A stretch of 64,000 bases of DNA, taken from contig JBBMRB010000002.1 in the NCBI GenBank assembly GCA_038900335.1, positions 62,001 to 126,000 of the forward strand, given 5' to 3'. Under the pieces are notes generated by a model. The model saw only the letters and a program-made list of their open reading frames with translations, made no database searches and was not told where the DNA came from. Each line of letters opens with the position of its first letter. Within the stretch, counting starts at the first letter, position 1. Source of the DNA: Rs1 sp038900335. Lineage in GTDB: Bacteria; Pseudomonadota; Gammaproteobacteria; Pseudomonadales; Balneatricaceae. This document shows, piece by piece, positions 43,956-52,314 of this stretch. The position numbers and the translations under genes were made by a program.

Positions 43956-45905
43956 TTAATGCGCTAACAAAAAGTAGCTCGCGCCCAGTTGCTCAGCTAT
44001 ATTACGGCCTCTGCCACGCTTAACAACACTGCTCTCAGTGTCAATTAAAACAGTGGGCACATTGAGTTTTAAGTCAGCTACCTGAGCACGGCTGCGCCCA
44101 TCGGTGATCAAATAACAACGCAGCTGAGATATACCATTTAAGGTTTTGTTTTTAATTGCTTTAGCAATAATTTTTTGGGCATTTAGCAATACCGCCCTAA
44201 GCGGTGTACCACCTGCAATCTCGACCTTTGATAACAATGATGTCAGCTCTTTTGGTGCTCGCTGATTTAGCGATAATGGCTGTATTTTATCATTGCCAAA
44301 ACCAAGTACATGTAACGGCTCACGCGCTAAATAGGCTTTTTTGGAAATAGCATCGACACAGGCTTTAGCCTTTGCACTTAAATGCTCTAACAAAGTGGAT
44401 GCTGATGTATCGAGTAACACTAAATGCAAAGTACTGTTTGTTTTCACCCCTTGATGATATTGCACATCAAGTTGCGGCCACTGCCCAGCGCTCTTTGCGA
44501 TAGTTGCAAACCAAGCAATACTCGCTCGCCCTGCATTATTGTGGATATTGCGCTTTGTTTCGCCACTGTTTTGCAAGCCGCTCTCTAGCGAGCTGTGCTG
44601 CTTAGCCTGCCCTTGAGTATTGACTACTTGTTTTTTTGTACTCAAGTGCCTGCCTTGCTCAATAAAGCACTGCTCTAAGTGCTGCATAACATGATCAGAA
44701 ATAGCCTCTGCTAGCGCTGTTTGTTGCTGATCAGCGTTATCTTTCATCGCCCCCCAATCACTTTCTTGCTTTTGATCTTGCTCAGCATTATCAGCATTTT
44801 TGGGTTTGGGTCTTTTAAAGGGAGGGTTATGGTTTAGCTTATTTTTATCACTTGAGGTATTGCCCTCATTAGCTGAACGTTTAACGTCTGAGTTTGTTTT
44901 GTGCTCTGATCCAGACTCTTGATCTGGCTCGTCTTTTGAGTCATCTTTTGAGTCATCTTTTGAGTCATCTTTTGAGTCATCTTTTGAGTCATCTTTTAAG
45001 TCACCTTTTGGATCATTTGATGAGTGTTCACTAGCGATCGTTCTTCTGTGTACTAACACTAGCTCAGCTACCGCCTCTATATCGGCTAATGTTATTTCAT
45101 TTGCATCACGCAAAGCGGCATGAGCAAGAGCAGCTCGATACATCACTATATCAGCGCGTACGCCTTCAACACCTGCCTGATCACAGCGCTTGGCGATATC
45201 TAAACGCAGCTCATCACTACAGCTAATGCCTTTGAGTTTAGATCTTGCACTGTTGATTTGATCGATTAAAATGCGTTGCTCACTCTCGTATTTAGCTGAG
45301 AAACTTTGTGGGTCTTGATCAAACGCCTCACGGCTTTTGACGATTTGCACACGTTGCATTAGGCTCATACTGGCTGCTAACTCAACCATTAAACCAAAGC
45401 GATCTTTTAACTGGCCACGCAACTCACCCTCATCTGGATTCATAGTGCCTATTAGTGAGAATTCACTAGCATGGCTATGGCTAATACCATCACGTTCAAT
45501 ACGGTTAACGCCGCTGGCCGCCACATCAAGCAGTTGATCGACTAAATGATCGGGGAGCAAATTTACTTCATCGACATAGAGCACACCGCCATCAGCTTTA
45601 CTTAAGATACCGGCTGAGAACTTCATCTGTTTGTTGTTGAGAATTTCTTCTAAGTTGAGTGTCCCTGTTAACATCTCGATACTGCTGCCTAGAGGTAGTG
45701 TCACAAAGGGCGCACGAGTATTAGCAGGTGTTTGCGGCATAATAGCAGCAAGGGAGCGAGCTAAGGTAGATTTAGCGCTGCCTTTAGGGCCAGCCACTAA
45801 GACACCGCCAATCGCTGGATTAACGGCATTTAAAAGAAGTGCTTTTTTAAATAAATCCTGACCTTGCACTGCACAAAAAGGAAAGTCAGCTAACATTTTT
45901 GACAT
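43956..45905 (-). CDS. ChlI/ChlD-fusion chelatase motor, probable CobN partner
   Basis: A 649-residue AAA+ protein. The N-terminal ChlI-like ATPase has GPKGSAKSTLARSLAA (Walker A, near residue 40), GVLYVDEVNLLPDHLVDQLL (Walker B), and FSLIGTMNPDEGELRGQLKDRFGL. An acidic linker follows (about residues 290-390), with SKDD repeats near 299-326. The C-terminal von Willebrand A domain carries the MIDAS motif DTSAS and later GGTPLRAVLL. Such fused subunits work with CobN where chelatase-type CobS/CobT are lacking. It is the first gene behind the cobalamin riboswitch, so metal insertion would be the first function shut off when B12 is plentiful. Confidence 0.88.
   Translation of the reverse strand: MSKMLADFPFCAVQGQDLFKKALLLNAVNPAIGGVLVAGPKGSAKSTLARSLAAIMPQTPANTRAPFVTLPLGSSIEMLTGTLNLEEILNNKQMKFSAGILSKADGGVLYVDEVNLLPDHLVDQLLDVAASGVNRIERDGISHSHASEFSLIGTMNPDEGELRGQLKDRFGLMVELAASMSLMQRVQIVKSREAFDQDPQSFSAKYESEQRILIDQINSARSKLKGISCSDELRLDIAKRCDQAGVEGVRADIVMYRAALAHAALRDANEITLADIEAVAELVLVHRRTIASEHSSNDPKGDLKDDSKDDSKDDSKDDSKDDSKDEPDQESGSEHKTNSDVKRSANEGNTSSDKNKLNHNPPFKRPKPKNADNAEQDQKQESDWGAMKDNADQQQTALAEAISDHVMQHLEQCFIEQGRHLSTKKQVVNTQGQAKQHSSLESGLQNSGETKRNIHNNAGRASIAWFATIAKSAGQWPQLDVQYHQGVKTNSTLHLVLLDTSASTLLEHLSAKAKACVDAISKKAYLAREPLHVLGFGNDKIQPLSLNQRAPKELTSLLSKVEIAGGTPLRAVLLNAQKIIAKAIKNKTLNGISQLRCYLITDGRSRAQVADLKLNVPTVLIDTESSVVKRGRGRNIAEQLGASYFLLAH
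44929..45012. repeat. 12-nt tandem repeat inside the ChlI/ChlD fusion gene
   Basis: Seven adjacent 12-nt units with four exact copies of TCATCTTTTGAG (44941-44988) and three variants at the edges. On the minus strand they code for SKDD repeats in the acidic linker that joins ATPase and VWA domains, a place where length change is probably tolerated. Confidence 0.92.
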
Positions 45906-45922
45906 GAATATATCCGCGTTTT

Positions 45923-45937
45923 AGCACCCACCGTGCT
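45923..45937 (-). promoter_or_regulatory. Small hairpin between riboswitch and first gene
   Basis: On the minus strand AGCAC-GGTGG-GTGCT forms a 5-bp stem, 18 nt before the ATG at 45905 and just after the aptamer. It has no following T-run, so it is not a typical terminator. It may be part of a translational expression platform, although the actual ribosome site (GCGGAT) lies after it. Confidence 0.45.
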
Positions 45938-45944
45938 ATATAGA

Positions 45945-46076
45945 GATGTAGATAAGGCCGGTCTCCGGGCTAGAGTCAATTGCACTCATTACCGTTGCGG
46001 GGGCAGCGAAGGAATAACACACCATACTTCCCGATTATCCACGTAAAATAGCAGTGGCACCTTATTTCGCTACAAT
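45945..46076 (-). ncRNA. Cobalamin (AdoCbl) riboswitch
   Basis: Read on the minus strand, the region has all landmarks of a cobalamin aptamer in order: AATAAGGTGCCACTG, GGGAAGTATGGTG, TTCCTTCGCTGCCCCCGCAA followed by CGGTAATGAG, and the B12 box AGCCCGGAGACCGGCC. The outer stem pairs GTAG...ATAAGG with CCTTATCTAC. It lies 40 nt before the ChlI/ChlD gene, at the head of the unbroken minus-strand cobalamin block. High adenosylcobalamin is expected to lower expression of the genes behind it. Confidence 0.95.
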
Positions 46077-46355
46077 GTACCTCAGCGTGCGTACAAGTGA
46101 CAAGTAAAAAATAGGCTCAGCCCATAGCTTACAGTAATCACCGCTTTAATACTGCGCTGCACAAAAACCGCCGTCTGTATAAAAAAACAATCATAAAAAA
46201 ACCGCAGCATTGATTATACCTGAGCTTGAGCGCTATTTTATCGAAATCAAAGCATTTAGCAAAGCGCTAACTCTGCTGAAAAGCTGTTCGCTGAGTTAAT
46301 TAGTTTCATCACAACATGAAGATTGATCAACAGGTGAAATCGGGTTTATACTCAA
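46077..46355. other. Divergent promoter region upstream of the riboswitch
   Basis: About 280 nt between the aptamer and the unknown plus-strand gene. The promoter of the cobalamin operon must be here on the minus strand, and that of the unknown gene on the plus strand. I could not pick either with confidence. No frame or hairpin of note. Confidence 0.4.
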
Positions 46356-46850
46356 GTGATGGATACGCTGACAAACAATGCATTAAAGCAGGCCATTAAT
46401 AGCGCAAAGAAAGCTATTGCTGTTAAGGCTGATACTGAGCAGGGCTACTTATACCGTGCCATTTTAGATGACAGCGGCAGCATCCCTGTCAATATCATAT
46501 CCCAACCAAAGGCTAAGCCTCTCGTTAACGAGACCACCAACATTGATCCTGATGAGTTTTTAGCCCTCTTACTAGATCCTCAAAACATCGACGCATTACT
46601 AGAAGCAAATTTAGCCACTAGCTCAAATGCTGATACCCTGCACCCTACTGACAATAACACAGTGCTTAAAATAGAAGATGTCTTGTATAAAGATGAAAGC
46701 TTAGACCACTTACTACCACCTGCTGATGATCAATGGCTATTATACGGCAATAGCGATGCGATCAATGATGCCATCCTAGGCCCTGCCATGCATGATATTC
46801 GCGATGCCTTATTGATGATGCAATTACAGATCGATAATTTTGTTGAATAG
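46356..46850 (+). CDS. Small acidic protein of unknown function
   Basis: I do not recognise this 164-residue protein. It is rich in Asp, Asn and Leu, has no membrane segment or signal peptide, and looks mostly helical. The stretch PDEFLALLLDPQNIDALLEANLA near the middle and HDIRDALLMMQLQIDNF at the end are amphipathic. It starts with GTG 46356 or ATG 46359, with no strong Shine-Dalgarno. It is divergent from the riboswitch-led cobalamin operon and convergent with the response-regulator gene. Its codon use looks like its neighbours, so it is probably real. Confidence 0.6.
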   Translation: MMDTLTNNALKQAINSAKKAIAVKADTEQGYLYRAILDDSGSIPVNIISQPKAKPLVNETTNIDPDEFLALLLDPQNIDALLEANLATSSNADTLHPTDNNTVLKIEDVLYKDESLDHLLPPADDQWLLYGNSDAINDAILGPAMHDIRDALLMMQLQIDNFVE

Positions 46851-46907
46851 CCAAAGCCTTATTTAAGGCTAAAATAAGCTCACTTTATTTAAACTTACTG
46901 TACAGTT

Positions 46908-47555
46908 TTAATCTGCAGGGTTTTCTATCAATGCATGGCTAATCGCGTAGTGTATCAGCTCTGCGAGTGAGTCTATTTTTAACTTGGTTTTTATATTGCG
47001 TCTATGTGCTTCAACGGTTCTCACACTAATGCTTAATTGGCGCGCGACCTCTTTACTAGAATAACCTTTAGCGATATACGCTAAAACCACCTGCTCTCGC
47101 GTCGTCAGCTTAATCCCTTCAACAGGGGTTGGTGTCTCAATTAACACTTTGGCGATCGAGCTACTAAAGTGCGTTTTACCACTGTGTACCGCTTTAATCG
47201 CGTAATACACTTCCTCTGATGTGGTATCTTTTAATATATAACCGCTAGCGCCTGCCTGCACTGCATTAGTCACAAACTCAATACTGTCATGCATACTAAA
47301 GATTAATACTTTGGTGGCCGGTAACTGCTCGCACAGCAACTCTGTTGCATCAATGCCGTTCATCCCCGGCATACTGATATCCATCAACACAACATCTGGC
47401 TGCAAATTTTTTGCCTCTTTAATAGCATCCTCTCCAGTCTGGCTGGCACCGATAATACTAATGTCATCATAGTATGACAAACAACTGCTTAAACCGTCTT
47501 GTACCATCGGATGGTCATCGACCAGTAACACTGTGATAGTGTCATTATTATTCAT
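46908..47555 (-). CDS. NarL/LuxR-type response regulator
   Basis: A 215-residue DNA-binding regulator. The receiver domain has the acidic pair in LLVDDHPMVQDG, the phospho-acceptor Asp59 in VVLMDISMPGMNG, and the conserved Lys in GYILKDTT. The C-terminal LuxR helix-turn-helix reads LTTREQVVLAYIAKGYSSKEVARQLS, then VRTVEAHRRNIKTKL. It overlaps the kinase stop by 4 nt (ATGA), so the two form one signalling pair. The likely target is the divergent TRAP transporter operon, whose upstream region has inverted repeats. Confidence 0.92.
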   Translation of the reverse strand: MNNNDTITVLLVDDHPMVQDGLSSCLSYYDDISIIGASQTGEDAIKEAKNLQPDVVLMDISMPGMNGIDATELLCEQLPATKVLIFSMHDSIEFVTNAVQAGASGYILKDTTSEEVYYAIKAVHSGKTHFSSSIAKVLIETPTPVEGIKLTTREQVVLAYIAKGYSSKEVARQLSISVRTVEAHRRNIKTKLKIDSLAELIHYAISHALIENPAD

Positions 47556-48994
47556 AACTTGCCTTCTGATGAGTCTGTCATATTTAATTTTGCTTGGTTT
47601 TGTTCAAAGCCACTGCTGGTACTATTAAAATAGCTAGCGAAGCCAACCGTCGGTATTTGCGCCACAATGATTGTCCCAGCAGTAGATGAAGAGTAAGTAA
47701 AGTGACCGTTGTGATATTCAATGCGCTCAGCTAGGTTGCGCAAACCTATACCAAAGTCTTTCTCTCTTAATTGCTTACGCGTTTTAAAGCCAACACCGTC
47801 ATCTGCTACCTTTAGCGTCAGCCACTTCCTCTCCAGTGTCATTTCAATTTTCACATTGCTGGCCTGGGCATGCTTTTCTATATTTGTCAGGCTCTCTTGC
47901 ACCATACGATACAATGAAGAGCTAATATTATCAGGTAAAATTTTTCGCACCGCAGGGGTAATTATTTTAACCTGTAAACCCGTGCGCTCACTAAATTCTT
48001 TTGCCAGTGCATCAATTGCTGAAGATAGGCCTAACTCATCTAACACCCGTGGGTGAAGGTGATGTGATATTCTTCTAATTTCTTGGATAGCAGTACTTAA
48101 ATTTTGTTCCGCCTGTAACAAAGATTTAGGCTTTTGTTGTTGTTGCTTTTTTAACAGCAGCCCCGTCGCTTCTAATGAGTACTTTATGGAAATCAATATT
48201 TGTACGATACCATCGTGCAAATTACGGGAGATATGACGACGCTCTTCTTCTTGCAAATTAATAATTCTCTGGCCTAGTTTGTTAATAGTAATATCGTTTT
48301 TTCGTTTTTGTTTAAAGTATATGTAGGTGCCAAATAAAAACAATAAAGCTAATGATGACAAGGCGACGACAAGGATAATCTGTTTGGTTTTAGATATATG
48401 TTGATCTATTTCTAATTGTAGCTTTTTCAGCTGATTATTAACATCATCAAGATATATCCCGGTACCTAACATCCAATTTAAATCTTCTAAATAAATTGAG
48501 TAACTCATTTTTTCAGATAGCACACCACTAGAAGGCTTAGACCAATGATATTGATAAAAATCGCCTCCTGCCTGTGCATTTTTGATCAATATTTGAATGA
48601 TTTTTTCCCCTCTATTTTCTAGCTCCCACCAATTCTTACCGACGCGAAACGACTCTTTAGGATGACTTATATTGGTGCCAGTTTCGTCATAGATAAAAAA
48701 GTAGCCATCATCACCATCATAAAGCATGAGGTTTAAAATATCCGCCACCTTATCTTTTTGCAGCTGACTATTCGCCTCACCTGTTAGCGATAGATGCTTT
48801 ACAGCGGCGGTTGCTAGCGCAGTATAGTTTTTTAACTCTTGTTTCTTTTGTTGATAGAAAAAACTCTCTAATGTTTTAAGGCTTTCACTAGAGAGTTTAC
48901 GGTACTCATCTGTCACCAAATAATAAGTAATGACTGACGTCAATAGCACTTGCACTATGACTGTTAAATACAAAAATCGTAAAGGGGAATTCAT
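47552..48994 (-). CDS. Membrane histidine kinase with periplasmic Cache sensor (NarX/UhpB type)
   Basis: A 480-residue kinase. Helices at about residues 6-28 and 206-228 frame a periplasmic single-Cache domain with GYFFIYDETGTNISHP and NWWELENRG. The family feature GDFYQYHWSKPS and GTGIYLDDVN follow; such domains typically bind small organic acids. The HisKA_3 motif ERRHISRNLHDGIVQ holds phospho-His260. The HATPase has YRMVQESLTNIEKHA, ADDGVGF and GIGLRNLAERI. Its position opposite a TRAP transporter of the 2-oxoacid/lactate type suggests that it senses the same substrate class. Confidence 0.9.
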   Translation of the reverse strand: MNSPLRFLYLTVIVQVLLTSVITYYLVTDEYRKLSSESLKTLESFFYQQKKQELKNYTALATAAVKHLSLTGEANSQLQKDKVADILNLMLYDGDDGYFFIYDETGTNISHPKESFRVGKNWWELENRGEKIIQILIKNAQAGGDFYQYHWSKPSSGVLSEKMSYSIYLEDLNWMLGTGIYLDDVNNQLKKLQLEIDQHISKTKQIILVVALSSLALLFLFGTYIYFKQKRKNDITINKLGQRIINLQEEERRHISRNLHDGIVQILISIKYSLEATGLLLKKQQQQKPKSLLQAEQNLSTAIQEIRRISHHLHPRVLDELGLSSAIDALAKEFSERTGLQVKIITPAVRKILPDNISSSLYRMVQESLTNIEKHAQASNVKIEMTLERKWLTLKVADDGVGFKTRKQLREKDFGIGLRNLAERIEYHNGHFTYSSSTAGTIIVAQIPTVGFASYFNSTSSGFEQNQAKLNMTDSSEGKL

Positions 48995-49067
48995 TGCTAC
49001 CGCCTAGCTCTAAAACAAAAATAATTAAAAAGAAAAACTGTTAAACCTCAAAAAAACCGAACAACAC

Positions 49068-49097
49068 CTAGGTATAACTACCTAGTCAATTTAGGTA
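49068..49097. promoter_or_regulatory. Inverted-repeat operator candidate upstream of dctP
   Basis: CTAGGTA-TAAC-TACCTAG forms an inverted repeat, and TACCTA (49079-49084) pairs again with TAGGTA (49092-49097) across 7 nt. Three half-sites of one hexamer in 30 nt suggest a dimeric regulator binding in register. The site lies midway between the kinase gene and dctP. The neighbouring NarL-type regulator is the obvious candidate. Confidence 0.55.
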
Positions 49098-49189
49098 TTG
49101 CTACGACTTCCTCATTTTTTCTAACTCCCTATTATTAGAGCGCTCTGTTTAGAGGTTGTAAACACCATTTCTCAATAAGGATAACAATA

Positions 49190-50272
49190 ATGAAAAAAAC
49201 GTTATTAAAAGCCGCCGTCGTTATCGGTTTAGGCATTTCTAGTATCGGTTTTGCTAATGTAGCAAACGCCGCTGGCGAAAAAGTTCGCTGGAAATTAGCA
49301 GAAACTTGGGGTCCTAACTTCCCTGTTTTTGGTGATGCATCAAAAAACATGGCAAGAATGGTAAATGAAATGTCCGATGGGCGCTTCACCATTCGTATCG
49401 ATTCAGCGAATAAACACAAAGCACCGTTTGGTGTGTTTGACTTCGTTAAAAATGGCCAGTATCAAATGGGCCACTCTGCCTCTTACTACTGGAAAGGCAA
49501 AGACATCAACACTTTGTTCTTCACCACACTTCCTTTTGGCATGACTAGCCCTGAGCAATATGCTTGGTTCTACCATGGCGGCGGTATGGAGCTAATGCAA
49601 AAAGTTTATGACAAGTACGGTATCATGTCTTTTCCAGGTGGTAATACTGGTAATCAAATGGGTGGTTGGTTCAAAAAAGAAATCAATAGCTTAGAAGATT
49701 TGAAAGGCCTGAAAATGCGTATCCCAGGTTTCGCAGGTGAAGTACTTGCTAAATTGGGCGCATCACCAACGAACATTCCACCAGGTGAGCTTTACACGGC
49801 ACTTGAGCGCAACACTATCGATGCACTTGAATGGGTTGGACCATCATTAGATTTACGTATGGGCTTTCATAAAATTGCACCTTACTACTACACAGGTTGG
49901 CACGAGCCTGCCACTGAACTTCAGTTCATGGTAAACCAAAAAGCTTACGATGCCCTACCAAAAGATCTTCAAAAAATCTTAACGATTGCAATGAAAACAG
50001 CATCTTACGATATGTACACTCAGTCAACGCATGAAAGCAGCATCAACCTTGCGAAAATTTTAACTGAGTACCCTAACGTACAAATTCGTACTTTCCCTGA
50101 AGAAGTAATGACTGCAATTAGCGATGCTAACCAATCTTTATTAGATGAGTTTGCTAGCAAAGACGAGCTAAGTGCTGAAATACTAGAATCGTTAAAGAAC
50201 TACCAAAAAGATGCCCGCGCTTGGACAGATATCTCTGACCGCGCTTATCTAAATAGCTTTGGTACTAAATAA
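49190..50272 (+). CDS. dctP: TRAP transporter substrate-binding protein (TakP/lactate type)
   Basis: A 360-residue periplasmic protein. The signal peptide ends at about residue 27 (ANA before AGEKVRW). The mature part has LAETWGPNFPVFGD, FDFVKNGQYQMGHSASYYW and NTGNQMGGWFKKEINSLEDLKGLKMRIPG. The segments ALEWVGP and GWHEPATELQF follow. These blocks match the TakP and lactate-binding TRAP proteins rather than classical C4-dicarboxylate DctP, so a 2-oxoacid or 2-hydroxyacid is the likely substrate. AAGGA lies upstream of the ATG. It is followed by two hairpins and then by the membrane subunits. Confidence 0.92.
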   Translation: MKKTLLKAAVVIGLGISSIGFANVANAAGEKVRWKLAETWGPNFPVFGDASKNMARMVNEMSDGRFTIRIDSANKHKAPFGVFDFVKNGQYQMGHSASYYWKGKDINTLFFTTLPFGMTSPEQYAWFYHGGGMELMQKVYDKYGIMSFPGGNTGNQMGGWFKKEINSLEDLKGLKMRIPGFAGEVLAKLGASPTNIPPGELYTALERNTIDALEWVGPSLDLRMGFHKIAPYYYTGWHEPATELQFMVNQKAYDALPKDLQKILTIAMKTASYDMYTQSTHESSINLAKILTEYPNVQIRTFPEEVMTAISDANQSLLDEFASKDELSAEILESLKNYQKDARAWTDISDRAYLNSFGTK

Positions 50273-50284
50273 CAGTAAGTCATT

Positions 50285-50317
50285 GTTATCAGAGCTTACA
50301 CAGTAAGCCTTGATAAC
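50285..50317 (+). promoter_or_regulatory. Stem-loop after dctP
   Basis: GTTATCA...GCTTAC-ACA-GTAAGC...TGATAAC makes an interrupted 13-bp stem just after the dctP stop, without a T-run. It probably protects the 3' end of the dctP message. Confidence 0.6.
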
Positions 50318-50327
50318 AGCAATATTT

Positions 50328-50353
50328 AAAAAGGCCTAATTTAGGCCTTTTTT
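50328..50353 (+). terminator. Intra-operon terminator between dctP and dctQ
   Basis: AAAAAGGCCTAA pairs with TTAGGCCTTTTT (one extra T follows) across a 2-nt loop, and the T-run makes it a plausible intrinsic terminator. It stands 12 nt before dctQ, so partial read-through would give more binding protein than membrane subunits. Confidence 0.8.
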
Positions 50354-50364
50354 GTGAGATTTTT

Positions 50365-50889
50365 ATGAACTCAACTCTTAAATTACTAGGAAAATTCATC
50401 GACTTAGTCGGGCTTTTTTGTAGCTTACTCATGATCTTAATGGTGCTTAACGTTTTTTATGACGTGGTAATGCGCTATTTTTTCAACGATGTCAGTATTG
50501 GCATGCAAGAACTAGAATGGCATCTATTTGCCGCTATGTTTATGTTAGGTATTGGCTATACCTTTAAAGAGGACGGCCACGTACGTGTTGATATTTTTTA
50601 CGAGGCGATGACTCAAAAATCGCAACTTATTATCAATATTTTAGGCGCATTATTTTTCGCCACCCCCATCACCCTTATTATTCTCTATTTCGGCTGGGGA
50701 TATACGGCAGAAGCTTACACTATGGGTGAGGGAAGCCCTGATCCAGGTGGCTTACCTAATCGCTGGATTATTCGCTCAGTTATCCCGCTATCATCAATAT
50801 TCTTGTTGCTATGTATTTTTTATGTCACTGCTAATAATTTAATTGCGCTAAAAAATACTGACGACAAAGCGAATGGAGCGACATTATGA
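50365..50889 (+). CDS. dctQ: TRAP transporter small permease subunit
   Basis: A 174-residue membrane protein with four helices: about residues 12-38, 50-70, 90-115 and 135-155. Conserved features are MRYFFNDVSIGMQELEWHLF, FKEDGHVRVDIFYE and PNRWIIRSVIPL. It forms the small subunit that pairs with DctM in sodium-driven uptake. The ribosome site is weak (TGTGAG). The stop overlaps dctM as ATGA. Confidence 0.93.
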   Translation: MNSTLKLLGKFIDLVGLFCSLLMILMVLNVFYDVVMRYFFNDVSIGMQELEWHLFAAMFMLGIGYTFKEDGHVRVDIFYEAMTQKSQLIINILGALFFATPITLIILYFGWGYTAEAYTMGEGSPDPGGLPNRWIIRSVIPLSSIFLLLCIFYVTANNLIALKNTDDKANGATL

Positions 50890-52166
50890 TTGGTATTATT
50901 TTATTTGCTATCGCTTTAGTTTGCCTGTTCATCGGCTACAGTGTCGCCTTTACTTTCGCCGGTATTTCGGTATTAGTTGGCGTTATCGTACTAGGCCCTG
51001 AACTGTTCTCATTTATGCCTTATCGTATTATGAGCATTATGCAGAGCACGATTTTAATGGCGATACCGATGTTCGTTTTTATGGGCATTGTGTTGCAAAA
51101 AACCGGCTTGGCTGAGCGCTTACTTGAATCATCAGCTAAATTATTTGGCGCCATCCCAGGCGGTATTGCCATATCTACCATTGTTGTTGGCGCACTACTG
51201 GCCGCATCTACCGGTGTGGTTGGCGCAAGCGTTGTTGCTATGGGCGTTATCTCGTTACCTGTGATGCTTAAAAACAACTACCACCAGCCAACTGCTGCTG
51301 GTGTTATTTGTGCAGCGGGCACCTTAGGGCAAATTATCCCACCATCTATCATCTTGATTATCTTAGGTGATGTTATGGGGGTACCAGTTGGCAGTTTATT
51401 TAAAGCCGCTGTTGTCCCTGGTTTCTTGTTAATTCTCTGTTATGCTGCCTATATTTTAATCTTAGGTAAATTTAAACCTGAGTTCTGCCCACCGATCAAA
51501 ATAGAGCAGAGCAAACGCGAATTACTTATCCAAGCAGGTAAAGACGTCGTTCCGCCATTACTACTAATCTTCACGGTATTAGGCTCTATCTTTAGCGGTG
51601 TAGCAACACCGACAGAATCTGCCTCTATTGGTGCTATTGGCGCTATTATTTTATCCGTGTTCTACGGTGGCTTTTCATTTAAAGGCATTAATGAAATATC
51701 TAAAGAGACGGTGAAAGTGACATCGATGATCTTTGCTGTACTCATCGGCGCTACCGCGTTCTCAATGGTCTTTAGTTATTCAGATAGTGAATATTTGATT
51801 GAAGAGTTTTTCCTAGAGTTACCAGGTGAGAAGTGGACATTTATCATCATTGCAATGGCTGCAATTTTAATACTTGGCTTCTTTATTGATTTTATTGAAA
51901 TCGCGTTCTTAGTGGTGCCTATTTTGACACCCGTAGCAATCGCATTAGATATTGATCTAATTTGGTTCGCTATCTTAATTTCAATGAATTTACAGACCTC
52001 CTTTTTGACACCGCCTTTCGGCTTTAGTCTATTTTATTTAAAAGGGGTCGCCCCGCCGTCATTAAAAACAACCACTATTTACAAAGGTGTTATTCCATTC
52101 ATCTTTATTCAAATAGCCGTGTTATTACTGGTGTTAATATTCCCTGAATATTTGATTTTCTCATAA
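50886..52166 (+). CDS. dctM: TRAP transporter large permease subunit
   Basis: A 426-residue transport subunit with about 12 hydrophobic segments. FVFMGIVLQKTGLAERLLES, GVVGASVVAMGVISLPVML, GTLGQIIPPSIILIILGD and PTESASIGAIGAIIL are conserved DctM blocks. QTSFLTPPFGFSLFYLKGVAP near the C-terminus is the second half of the inverted-repeat transporter core. It is the last gene of the operon and is followed by a perfect 15-bp terminator stem. Confidence 0.94.
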   Translation: MIGIILFAIALVCLFIGYSVAFTFAGISVLVGVIVLGPELFSFMPYRIMSIMQSTILMAIPMFVFMGIVLQKTGLAERLLESSAKLFGAIPGGIAISTIVVGALLAASTGVVGASVVAMGVISLPVMLKNNYHQPTAAGVICAAGTLGQIIPPSIILIILGDVMGVPVGSLFKAAVVPGFLLILCYAAYILILGKFKPEFCPPIKIEQSKRELLIQAGKDVVPPLLLIFTVLGSIFSGVATPTESASIGAIGAIILSVFYGGFSFKGINEISKETVKVTSMIFAVLIGATAFSMVFSYSDSEYLIEEFFLELPGEKWTFIIIAMAAILILGFFIDFIEIAFLVVPILTPVAIALDIDLIWFAILISMNLQTSFLTPPFGFSLFYLKGVAPPSLKTTTIYKGVIPFIFIQIAVLLLVLIFPEYLIFS

Positions 52167-52176
52167 ATCACACATC

Positions 52177-52215
52177 GACAGTACAGTGCTAGCATTAGCA
52201 CTGTACTGTCTTTTT
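52177..52215 (+). terminator. Intrinsic terminator of the TRAP operon
   Basis: GACAGTACAGTGCTA pairs perfectly with TAGCACTGTACTGTC across a 4-nt loop and is followed by TTTTT. This is a textbook rho-independent terminator on the plus strand. Confidence 0.92.
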
Positions 52216-52314
52216 AGACTCCTTTTCTTACACATTTATTGCTTTATTAGCAGCCTGTCTATCTAGAATTTTTGTGCCCCTCTTTGTATACCTAAATTCC
52301 TTCGCGTTCATTAC

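Noticed and set aside
44929..45012. Possible CRISPR-like array
   Set aside because: The units are 12 nt with no spacers and lie in frame inside a conserved gene. This is a tandem repeat.
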